Positions 1 to 5,924 of a stretch of DNA of 8,181 bases are shown here, piece after piece. This DNA is from Micavibrio sp. UBA1664 (GTDB taxonomy: Bacteria > Pseudomonadota > Alphaproteobacteria > Micavibrionales > UBA1664), in assembly GCA_002320485.1 (NCBI GenBank), contig DCKW01000075.1, positions 1-8,181 on the forward strand. The letters run 5' to 3'. The stretch's first letter is position 1; each line of letters starts with the position of its first letter. The position numbers and the translations under genes are program-made. Under the pieces are notes generated by a model. It searched no databases, was not told the DNA's origin, and saw only the letters and a list, made by a program, of their open reading frames with translations.

Positions 1-686
1 ACGGCGGCAACACGAACGGCTTCCTCGCGAATTCCTAATGACAGATAGCTTTCGACCAAACGGTGTAGGGCCTCGGGCACATGGGTTGTCGTCTGGTAAT
101 TCTGCACAACATTGGTAAAGCGTTTGATCGCCGCGGAATACTGGTTACGAACAAGGTAATAACGTCCGATTTGCATTTCCTTCCCTGCAAGGTGATCGAG
201 GGTCAGATCCAGTTTTAGCTTCGCATCGCGGGCATATTTCGAATTGGGATAGGCACGCAGTAATCCTTCAAGATTTTCCTTGGCCAGGCGTGTCATTTCC
301 TGATCGCGTCCCACATCGGATATTTGCTCGTAGTAGTTAAGCGATTTTAAATACAATGCATAATCAATATCGGCATTTCCCGGATGCAATCGCACAAATC
401 TGTCGACGGCAAGAATGGATTCAATATAATCTTCGTTTTCATAGGCGGCATAGGCGGCCATTAACTGCGCGCGTGTGGCCCATTGGGAATAGGGATGTTG
501 GCGTTCGACCTCGTTAAACAATTCATAAGCCCGCTGATAATTTTTTGTGTCCAGCTCGCTTGCGGCTTCATTATACAACTCCTCGACAGGGCGGGCCGGT
601 TCAAAATCATCATCCAGCGGGTTATCGCCATCGGAACTACAGGCAGATAAAAATAAAACAAGGGAAAGCAATAATAGTTTTTTCAT
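1..686 (-). CDS. bamD: BamD (ComL/YfiO) outer-membrane assembly lipoprotein, 5' part only
   Basis: BamD is the essential lipoprotein partner of BamA in the complex that folds beta-barrel proteins into the outer membrane. Reading the minus strand from the ATG at 686 gives 228 codons with no stop before the window edge, so the C-terminus is missing. Residues 1-15 form a short lipoprotein signal peptide (MKKLLLL start) ending in the lipobox LSAC, with the lipidated Cys at residue 16. Ser at +2 fits sorting to the outer membrane. The rest is helical TPR-like sequence in the BamD pattern: A-x-L-x-x-x-x-Y-x-x-A near 41-53, HPYS at 64-67, LHPG at 100-103, NYYEQI at 117-122, a conserved Asp-Gln pair near 128-129, AYPNSKYARDA at 145-155, GRYYL at 174-178 and EALHRLVESYLSLG at 205-218. 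The gene follows lpxC, as is usual in Alphaproteobacteria (recN often comes next). The only Shine-Dalgarno-like string (AAAGG) ends one base from the ATG, too close to be effective. Identification is from sequence pattern and context. Confidence 0.95.
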   Translation of the reverse strand, partial: MKKLLLLSLVLFLSACSSDGDNPLDDDFEPARPVEELYNEAASELDTKNYQRAYELFNEVERQHPYSQWATRAQLMAAYAAYENEDYIESILAVDRFVRLHPGNADIDYALYLKSLNYYEQISDVGRDQEMTRLAKENLEGLLRAYPNSKYARDAKLKLDLTLDHLAGKEMQIGRYYLVRNQYSAAIKRFTNVVQNYQTTTHVPEALHRLVESYLSLGIREEAVRVAA

Positions 687-692
687 GCCTTT

Positions 693-721
693 AAAATAGT
701 AGGCTTTTACTGGCGTGACAA
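693..721 (-). promoter_or_regulatory. Candidate sigma-70-type promoter for bamD
   Basis: On the minus strand, TTGTCA (716-721, 5 of 6 to TTGACA) and TATTTT (693-698, 4 of 6 to TATAAT) are separated by exactly 17 nt. The -10 ends 6 nt before the bamD ATG, which puts the expected transcription start at or next to the A of the start codon. It lies in the 74-nt gap between lpxC and bamD, where I see no terminator. The match is by eye; a hexamer pair this good can occur by chance in AT-rich DNA. Confidence 0.35.
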
Positions 722-760
722 TCTTTGTTTCAAAATCCCACACAAAATTATCGTGCTGTT

Positions 761-1681
761 TTAAGCGTTATAAGCCAGTTTTTCAGAAGAAGACATATTC
801 TCAACCTTGCCGATACCAAGAAAGTCGGTGGTTTCGCTATAGGCATCCGTTTCCGAAAACAACTTGCGTAATAATTTGTTTGTGAGGGCATGACCGCCTT
901 TTTCACAGATAAATCGTCCGATAATCGGCGCGCCGGCCAATGCAACATCGCCAATCGCATCCAGAATTTTATGGCGAACCGGCTCGTCATGTCGGCGTAA
1001 ACCATCGGGATTCACAACCTTGTTATGATCAAATACAACCGCGTTATCCAGTCCGCCGCCTTTAATTAGGCCTGCCGCCATTAACATTTCAACATCTTTT
1101 AAGCGTGTGAATGTCCGACAATTGGCCAATTGGCTTTTGAAATCGTCCGCTTCCATCAGTTCGAAAACATAGGATTGCTTGCCAATAACGTCATTGTCAA
1201 AATCGATGGTAAATTCAAACACACTGGAAACATCAGGTTCAAAACGGGCCACGCGCCCTTCGTCATCGCGCACTTCCACAGGTTTTAAAATGCGGATGGC
1301 TTTTCGCGCGACATCCTGCTCTACCAGACCCGCGCGTTCGAACGCTTCGATATATTGTTGGGAACTGCCATCAAGAATGGGCACTTCAGGGCCGTCTAAT
1401 AAGATTGACGCATTATCGATTCCCATTCCGGCAAAGGCCGCCATAAGATGTTCGACAGTGCTGACGCTGGTTTCGTGCTCGTTTTTCAAAAGTGTGCATA
1501 GTTGCGAAGCCTCAACCAAATCCCATTTTGCAGGAATATGCGCCTTTTCATCATCAATATCCTGACGGATGAATTCAATACCGTGCCCAGCCCACGCCGG
1601 CATAACGATCATCGTGACGGGCGCACCACTGTGCAAACCCTTCCCTTTAAATACTGTCTGTGTTTTTAATGTATGTTGCAT
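761..1681 (-). CDS. lpxC: LpxC, UDP-3-O-acyl-N-acetylglucosamine deacetylase
   Basis: LpxC is the cytosolic zinc enzyme that deacetylates UDP-3-O-acyl-GlcNAc, the committed step of lipid A synthesis, so the cell makes lipopolysaccharide. Numbered from the ATG at 1681 the protein has 306 residues (E. coli 305). The zinc ligands are visible: His78 in STVEHL, and His237 and Asp241 in VRHKILDAIGD. The general base Glu77 precedes the first His, and the catalytic His264 is in GGHALTN. Other family blocks are GKGLHSG (13-19), the GIDNASI strand (87-93), PEVPILDGSS (98-107) and ARTFTR-like CRTFTR (188-193). Start choice: an in-frame GTG at 1687 would add two residues, but the only purine-rich site (AAAAGA) lies 9 nt before the ATG and 3 nt before the GTG, so I prefer the ATG. 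The ftsZ terminator lies 91 nt upstream, which implies a separate promoter or readthrough. bamD follows after 74 nt. No key residue is missing. Confidence 0.97.
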   Translation of the reverse strand: MQHTLKTQTVFKGKGLHSGAPVTMIVMPAWAGHGIEFIRQDIDDEKAHIPAKWDLVEASQLCTLLKNEHETSVSTVEHLMAAFAGMGIDNASILLDGPEVPILDGSSQQYIEAFERAGLVEQDVARKAIRILKPVEVRDDEGRVARFEPDVSSVFEFTIDFDNDVIGKQSYVFELMEADDFKSQLANCRTFTRLKDVEMLMAAGLIKGGGLDNAVVFDHNKVVNPDGLRRHDEPVRHKILDAIGDVALAGAPIIGRFICEKGGHALTNKLLRKLFSETDAYSETTDFLGIGKVENMSSSEKLAYNA

Positions 1682-1772
1682 AAGCACAAATCTTTTTTAA
1701 ATTTATCTATTATTTAAAATAATGCTTCGCATTGCATCAGGAAATTCACGCCATGTTGCGTTGTGTTACAAT
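1682..1772 (-). other. lpxC leader region with AT-rich palindrome
   Basis: These 91 nt lie between the ftsZ terminator and lpxC and should hold the lpxC promoter. No convincing -35/-10 pair is visible. The region contains a perfect AT-only palindrome at 1709-1723 (ATTATTT, one centre base, AAATAAT). Immediately next to it is a small hairpin at 1721-1733, read on the minus strand as AATGC-GAA-GCATT. Either could be part of a promoter or an operator, but AT-rich palindromes arise easily by chance. Confidence 0.3.
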
Positions 1773-1801
1773 AAAAAAACCCGCCAAAACAAGCGGGTTT
1801 T
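1773..1801 (-). terminator. Rho-independent terminator after ftsZ
   Basis: On the minus strand AAAACCCGC (1801-1793) pairs perfectly with GCGGGTTTT (1784-1776) around an 8-nt loop. The T tract continues through 1773, giving seven T in all. The stem starts 27 nt past the ftsZ stop, a normal position. On the plus strand the T run is only four long, so it works mainly for the leftward ftsZ transcript. It separates the division genes from lpxC-bamD. Confidence 0.92.
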
Positions 1802-1828
1802 AAAAGTTACAGGGTACTAGTAATCAAG

Positions 1829-3589
1829 TTAACTGATCTGGCGTCTTAAGAAAGCAGGTATATCCAGATCCTCACCTGATGGTGATTGCGTTTTGGGGGG
1901 TGCAACAGGTGCATCAATATTTAACGTACCTTGTTGTCCTTGCGTGCCGGGCGCGTCATATGTTGTGACAACAGTTTTACGTTGAGCCGTAATTGTGTTA
2001 GGCGCAAATCCTGTATTTTCTGTTGAAACTGAAGACGATGCACCGCTTTGTTCATGTTTTTCATCATCGGGACGATTACGTCCGGTAATTCTTTCGAACA
2101 ATGACGGTGTTTTTCTTTCTTGCTGCTGATGATAGCTGGAAGTTTCATGGCGCGCAGGAGGAGTTAAATTCAATGAAGATTCGATCTTTGGACGCTCTTC
2201 ACGCGGTGGTGCAAAAGGCGGAATAAAGCTTGCATTATAAGAAGATGTTTGCGTTTCTTCCTGTTGCGTATCAACTTTTCGCAAGGCTGATCCTTCGGCG
2301 ACATAATTTGTTTCAACAGTGCCCGTTTGAATTGCCTGCCCCTCATAGGCAGAAACAGTGTTTTGTGTTGCAGTATCGGCACTTGCAACCGCAACTTCAC
2401 GCGGTTGTTCAACAGGGGCATATTCAACAGTTTGCGGTTGGCTTTGTGTTTGTACCTGCGGCTGCGTTTGAGCAGAAGAGGCGACCGCCGCGCTCTGGTT
2501 GATCCGTGAAGGCTCAGGATAACGGGCAACAAAACTGTCGGCAACAGGTGTTGTTTCCTCAATCTTTTTTGGTTGCGTATTGATCATGGCAGGGCACATT
2601 GGACGGCTGGCCGCGCGGCGATTCATCTCCGCCTCGATACCTGTGGCAACGACTGTAATACGCATAACGCCTTCCAGACTATCATCGTAAGTAGAGCCGA
2701 AAATAATTGTCGCATCAGGGTCAACCTCGTCATTGATACGATTACAGGCTTCCTCTATTTCAAACAATGTCAAATCATGACCGCCTGTAATATTGATAAT
2801 GACAGAGCGAGCGCCTTTCATCGAAACATCATCCAGCAACGGATTATTAATCGCTTGCTCCGCAGCCTCGATCGCGCGGCGATCACCTGACGCTTCGCCC
2901 GTACCCATCATCGCTTTACCCATTTCGGAAGTGGCAGAGCGAATATCGGCAAAATCCAAGTTAATCATACCAGGTACGACCATAAGATCAGTCACACCTT
3001 TAACACCTGACTGCAGCACATTGTCAGCCATACGGAAAGCCTCGGCAAATGTTGTTTTTTCATTGGCGATGCGGAAAAGATTCTGGTTCGGAATCACAAT
3101 CAATGTGTCGACATGCTGGGCCATTTCGTCAATTCCGGCCTCAGCCAGACGCATTCTTTGCGCGCCTTCAAACTGGAACGGTTTTGTCACTACACCCACC
3201 GTCAGAATGCCTCTTTCCTTACATGCCTGAGCAATAACGGGTGCTGCCCCCGTACCTGTTCCGCCACCCATACCGGCGGTAATAAAAACCATGTTTTGGC
3301 CTTCAAGTTGGGCCATAATATCATCAAGAGATTCTTCAGCCGCGGCACGCCCTATTTCCGGACGCGCACCCGCACCAAGCCCGCCTGTCGATGTCGTTCC
3401 CAATTGCAAGACATTAGAAGCCAGAGAATTTTCAAGAGCCTGCGCATCCGTGTTGCATGTAATAAAATTCACACCATCAAGTTTTGAGGCAATCATATTG
3501 TTAACAGCATTTCCACCGGCCCCGCCAACACCGATTACTGTAATTTCAGGTTTGAAAGACCCTTTGACAGTTTGACTTGATGAATTCAT
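1829..3589 (-). CDS. ftsZ: FtsZ, tubulin-like GTPase that forms the cell-division Z ring
   Basis: FtsZ polymerises with GTP into the cytoplasmic ring that directs septation. The 586-residue product has a full GTPase/tubulin core (about 15-320). It shows the N-terminal GVGGAGGNAVNNM loop (20-32), the tubulin signature GGGTGTG (108-114), VTKPF (134-138) and the T7 synergy loop NLDFAD (210-215) with Asn210, Asp212 and Asp215. A low-complexity linker (about 326-572) follows, Gln-rich at 373-387, with one ordered-looking basic patch, SLFERITGRNRP (496-507). The extreme C-terminus carries the conserved peptide DIPAFLRRQ (576-584) that binds FtsA and other partners. E. coli FtsZ has 383 residues; linkers this long are common in Alphaproteobacteria. 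The start is supported by AGGA five bases before the ATG and by the conserved N-terminus. ftsA lies upstream across a 206-nt regulatory gap, and an intrinsic terminator follows the stop. No catalytic residue is altered. Confidence 0.98.
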   Translation of the reverse strand: MNSSSQTVKGSFKPEITVIGVGGAGGNAVNNMIASKLDGVNFITCNTDAQALENSLASNVLQLGTTSTGGLGAGARPEIGRAAAEESLDDIMAQLEGQNMVFITAGMGGGTGTGAAPVIAQACKERGILTVGVVTKPFQFEGAQRMRLAEAGIDEMAQHVDTLIVIPNQNLFRIANEKTTFAEAFRMADNVLQSGVKGVTDLMVVPGMINLDFADIRSATSEMGKAMMGTGEASGDRRAIEAAEQAINNPLLDDVSMKGARSVIINITGGHDLTLFEIEEACNRINDEVDPDATIIFGSTYDDSLEGVMRITVVATGIEAEMNRRAASRPMCPAMINTQPKKIEETTPVADSFVARYPEPSRINQSAAVASSAQTQPQVQTQSQPQTVEYAPVEQPREVAVASADTATQNTVSAYEGQAIQTGTVETNYVAEGSALRKVDTQQEETQTSSYNASFIPPFAPPREERPKIESSLNLTPPARHETSSYHQQQERKTPSLFERITGRNRPDDEKHEQSGASSSVSTENTGFAPNTITAQRKTVVTTYDAPGTQGQQGTLNIDAPVAPPKTQSPSGEDLDIPAFLRRQIS

Positions 3590-3594
3590 TTGCT

Positions 3595-3598
3595 TCCT
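3595..3598 (-). promoter_or_regulatory. ftsZ Shine-Dalgarno site
   Basis: AGGA on the minus strand, extended to AGGAAG, lies 5 nt before the ftsZ ATG. It is one of only two good ribosome-binding sites here (the other precedes ddl). The remaining genes have weak sites, so ftsZ appears equipped for strong independent translation. Confidence 0.75.
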
Positions 3599-3698
3599 AT
3601 TCCCTCTTGAGTATCAAATAATTAAAACGCTTTTTAAAAGTGATAGATAAGCTAACGGAGCGGAAACCGTTATGAGCCCTGCCGAATCACTACAAAAA

Positions 3699-3727
3699 AG
3701 CATATTGTGTTCGCATTTGAAATGCAA
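3699..3727 (-). promoter_or_regulatory. Candidate ftsZ promoter
   Basis: On the minus strand TTGCAT (3722-3727) and TATGCT (3699-3704) are 17 nt apart. The hexamers match the sigma-70 consensus at only 3 and 4 of 6 positions. The -35 overlaps the right arm of the palindrome at 3713-3725, which would suit an operator. Another option is the TATAAA string further upstream at about 3743-3748 (minus strand), which lacks a good -35. Weak evidence. Confidence 0.25.
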
Positions 3728-3753
3728 ATGTGCCGAAGCAATTTATACAAGAT

Positions 3754-3773
3754 TAATTCACAGGTTTTTCACA
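3754..3773 (+). promoter_or_regulatory. Two DnaA-box-like 9-mers, 11 bp apart
   Basis: TAATTCACA (3754-3762) and TTTTTCACA (3765-3773) each differ from the relaxed consensus TTATNCACA at one position, and both share the TTCACA core. The 11-bp repeat distance puts them on the same face of the helix. They lie shortly after the ftsA stop and about 165-185 nt before the ftsZ start. DnaA is known to activate ftsZ transcription in Caulobacter; binding here is inferred from pattern only. Confidence 0.3.
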
Positions 3774-3795
3774 TGGTTATTTTATAAAAAGAAAA

Positions 3796-5064
3796 TTACC
3801 AATTTTCCCGAAACCATTTCAAAATTTGTGGGAATAGAGGAAGATCGCTTCCGACATCCTCCAGTCGCGGTTGTTCGTCCATACGCTCGCAAGCATAATG
3901 GATAAGCCCTGCTGTTTTGGCAAATTCGGGGCCTGATGTTGATTCAGCAAGACCAGCCAACGCGATCGGCTTACCGATACGCACCTGTTTGTTCAACATG
4001 GCTGCGGCCAAGTCGCGCACGCCCGCCAATTGGCAAGCACCACCCGTCAGGACAACACGCCCACCTGTAAACCCATCCATATGATGGATGTCAATATCGC
4101 CACGAATGAGTTCGAAAATCTCTTCCATTCGGGGGCGAATAATATTGACCAATGTCGCGCGCGGAACCTGATGATCGTGAATATTCGAATCTTCCCCCAA
4201 TGTCGGGACATCGATAACTTCGTTTGCATCGCTCAAACTTCCTGCACAGGATCCATATAAAACTTTCAAGCGTTCCGCATCGCTGAATGCGGTATTCAAC
4301 CCTGCCGCCAAATCATTTGTTACATGCATGCCGCCGACAGGCACCGCTCCGGCATGAATCATGGCGCCTTGATAAAACACGGCATAACTGGTGACGCCAG
4401 CCCCCATATCAATAACAAGACATCCCATTTCCTTTTCATCCTGAACCAGAGCCGCAAGCCCTGCCGCATACGGGGCAATGCAAAGACAATCCACCTCTAG
4501 ATGATTTTTTTCTGCACAGGATAATACATTTCTCAATGCGCCTATTTCGGCCTTAACGCAATGCATGGCAACTTTCATAGAATCAGCATGCATCCCGACA
4601 GGATTTTCTACGCCGCCATGGCCGTCAACACTATATCCTGTTGGAATGGAATGAATGATGGCATGACTTTCATCCTGTTCATCTTCTTCCAATCGCAATA
4701 AAGCGGTTTGTATATCAGTTTCCGATATCTCGTGCCCGAGAATTTTAATAGAAGCACTGGCACGGGTCGAGGTTGTATAGGTGGAGGGGATGGACATCAC
4801 CACATCCCGTAAAGGATACCCCTTCATAACCTTCGCCGCCATGGTTTCGGCAGCGTGCACCGCCTTCTTTACCGACTGCTCCGTCTCTTTCAAATCTATA
4901 ATCGTGCCGGATTTTACACCTTTGGATGCGACATGTCCGATTCCGATCACCTCGGCACCACCCTCGTTATCAACAACCTGCGCTATAAAACAAACGGTTT
5001 TGCCGCTTCCGATATCGATGGAGGCAATAACTGATCCTTTAGCGCGAACTTTATGTTTTATCAT
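3796..5064 (-). CDS. ftsA: FtsA, actin-like membrane anchor of the Z ring
   Basis: FtsA is an ATP-binding actin homologue that tethers FtsZ to the inner membrane and helps recruit later division proteins. The 422-residue product (E. coli 420) shows the actin-fold motifs in order: phosphate-1 loop SIDIGSGKT (15-23), the FtsA-specific 1C/SHS2 subdomain (about 84-165, including VVMSIPSTY), phosphate-2 VIDMGAGVTSYAV (217-229) and the adenosine motif VVLTGGACQLAG (337-348). It ends in an amphipathic helix, FPQILKWFRENW (411-422), the usual membrane-targeting sequence. The start codon is 5 nt after the ftsQ stop with no Shine-Dalgarno site in front, so translation probably depends on coupling to ftsQ. 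It is the last gene of the packed murC-ftsA block, with ftsZ next across a regulatory gap. The nine cysteines are not a family hallmark, and I infer nothing from them. Confidence 0.97.
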   Translation of the reverse strand: MIKHKVRAKGSVIASIDIGSGKTVCFIAQVVDNEGGAEVIGIGHVASKGVKSGTIIDLKETEQSVKKAVHAAETMAAKVMKGYPLRDVVMSIPSTYTTSTRASASIKILGHEISETDIQTALLRLEEDEQDESHAIIHSIPTGYSVDGHGGVENPVGMHADSMKVAMHCVKAEIGALRNVLSCAEKNHLEVDCLCIAPYAAGLAALVQDEKEMGCLVIDMGAGVTSYAVFYQGAMIHAGAVPVGGMHVTNDLAAGLNTAFSDAERLKVLYGSCAGSLSDANEVIDVPTLGEDSNIHDHQVPRATLVNIIRPRMEEIFELIRGDIDIHHMDGFTGGRVVLTGGACQLAGVRDLAAAMLNKQVRIGKPIALAGLAESTSGPEFAKTAGLIHYACERMDEQPRLEDVGSDLPLFPQILKWFRENW

Positions 5065-5069
5065 GGTTT

Positions 5070-5924
5070 TTATATCGAGTTGGTCAAATGGGACAGGTTC
5101 ATCGCATCGCGTGCTTCTCCTCTTTGGGTTTCGATGATGATACGGTCTTGCGCTCTTAAATCAATGGATAAAAGCCCGCGATCCAAAATATTTTTCTCCT
5201 CCTGCAATTTTGCAAGTCGCGTTAGGGCGTATCCGATATCCTTTTCAGGCAGGTTAATACGCGTTCCGGTTTTTGTCAGCAAATCCCAACGCCGGTCACC
5301 CACCCATTCCGCCGCACGGATAAAGTTGGCTATTGCCGGCTCCGCCATGACTGTTTGCATGAGGGGAATTGTATGCTTTGGCGCATCCACACCCGACACG
5401 ACCAGCAAGGATGTATAGTCAGCGACATCTGCGTTTTCAATGACCCCTCCATCGGTATCGACCACTACAGGGCCGATACCGGGCCTGTCCCAAACAACAA
5501 AGGGAGTATGTTCGACCATTAAAATAGTGACAATCCCGTTATAATGGCGGCTGACCGTCGCATTTTTAACCCATGGCAAATTTTCGACTCTGGATTGAAC
5601 CGCTAATACATCCACGGCAAGCACCGGTGCTCCTTTGTGAATGGCAATTGCCTTTTGTAAATCTTTTAAATCGGTTCTGTATCGTCCCTCTATAACGACG
5701 TCATCAACCTGTAACCCCTGTTCGGCAGTCCACTCGATAATGCCGTTCCACGCTGCATCCGCACCCTTTGCAAATAATCCTGTTCCCCATAAAACAATTA
5801 CGGCCCAGATTATCAAGGCCGGAATAATCAGTTTTTTTCCACGACCCAATACCCATTCCATCACCCCTTCCCAGAAGGGTTTGCGTTTGATAGAGCGTTT
5901 ATAACCAGAGCGTTTAACAGCCAT
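5070..5924 (-). CDS. ftsQ: FtsQ, bitopic divisome scaffold protein
   Basis: FtsQ links early cytoplasmic division proteins to the periplasmic FtsB-FtsL and FtsW-FtsI machinery. The 284-residue product has a strongly basic cytoplasmic tail (1-31, many Lys/Arg) and a single membrane helix at about 32-51 (LIIPALIIWAVIVLWGTGLF). A periplasmic POTRA domain follows (about 71-139), starting at VDDVVIEGRYRT and including LPWVKNATVSRHYNG, with the typical FtsQ LP-WV and R-x-P/Y-strand pattern. The beta domain (about 140-265) includes PFVVWD and INLPEKDIGYALTRL. Its ATG overlaps the last base of the ddl stop (TAATG), and a weak AAAGA lies 6 nt upstream, so translation is probably coupled to ddl. ftsA follows after 5 nt. 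FtsQ diverges fast, so the identification rests on domain layout plus position between ddl and ftsA, which is diagnostic. Confidence 0.95.
   Translation of the reverse strand: MAVKRSGYKRSIKRKPFWEGVMEWVLGRGKKLIIPALIIWAVIVLWGTGLFAKGADAAWNGIIEWTAEQGLQVDDVVIEGRYRTDLKDLQKAIAIHKGAPVLAVDVLAVQSRVENLPWVKNATVSRHYNGIVTILMVEHTPFVVWDRPGIGPVVVDTDGGVIENADVADYTSLLVVSGVDAPKHTIPLMQTVMAEPAIANFIRAAEWVGDRRWDLLTKTGTRINLPEKDIGYALTRLAKLQEEKNILDRGLLSIDLRAQDRIIIETQRGEARDAMNLSHLTNSI

Larger units (their letters stand above)
3590..3795 (-). promoter_or_regulatory. ftsA-ftsZ intergenic regulatory region
   Basis: This 206-nt gap is the longest in an otherwise compact operon and probably holds an ftsZ promoter. Visible elements are two DnaA-box-like 9-mers (plus strand, 3754-3762 and 3765-3773), a perfect palindrome GCATTT-G-AAATGC (3713-3725), a weak promoter-like pair (3699-3727), one GANTC site (3684-3688, plus-strand GAATC) and an inverted repeat TAACGG...CCGTTA with an 8-nt loop (3653-3658 and 3667-3672). 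There is no terminator: no T tract directly follows either hairpin, so readthrough from ftsA is expected. No tRNA or convincing small gene was seen. In Caulobacter crescentus ftsZ is controlled by CtrA, DnaA and CcrM methylation at GANTC; similar control here is inference. Confidence 0.6.

Noticed and set aside
1179..1565. Plus-strand ORF of 128 aa opposite lpxC
   Set aside because: Lies entirely inside conserved lpxC in antisense, Ser/Arg-rich in the way typical of shadow frames.
2793..3230. Plus-strand ORF of 145 aa opposite ftsZ
   Set aside because: It is fully antisense to the conserved FtsZ GTPase domain; its open frame follows from codon bias on the coding strand.
3622..3637. TTAA...TTAA pair resembling a CtrA box before ftsZ
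   Set aside because: The spacing is 8 nt, while the CtrA consensus TTAA-N7-TTAA needs 7. In AT-rich sequence such pairs are common.
3653..3672. TAACGG...CCGTTA hairpin as a terminator after ftsA
   Set aside because: On the minus strand the stem is followed by GCTTATC rather than a T tract, and the stem has only 6 bp.
3614..3703. A 29-codon minus-strand ORF (start MLFCSDSAGL) just upstream of ftsZ
   Set aside because: It has no Shine-Dalgarno site, its ATG falls within the candidate -10, and the gap shows better signs of being regulatory. Conservation data would be needed to revive it.
3672..3905. Plus-strand ORF of 77 aa across the gap and the ftsA 3' end
   Set aside because: More than half is antisense to the conserved ftsA coding sequence, there is no well-placed ribosome site, and the product resembles no family I know.
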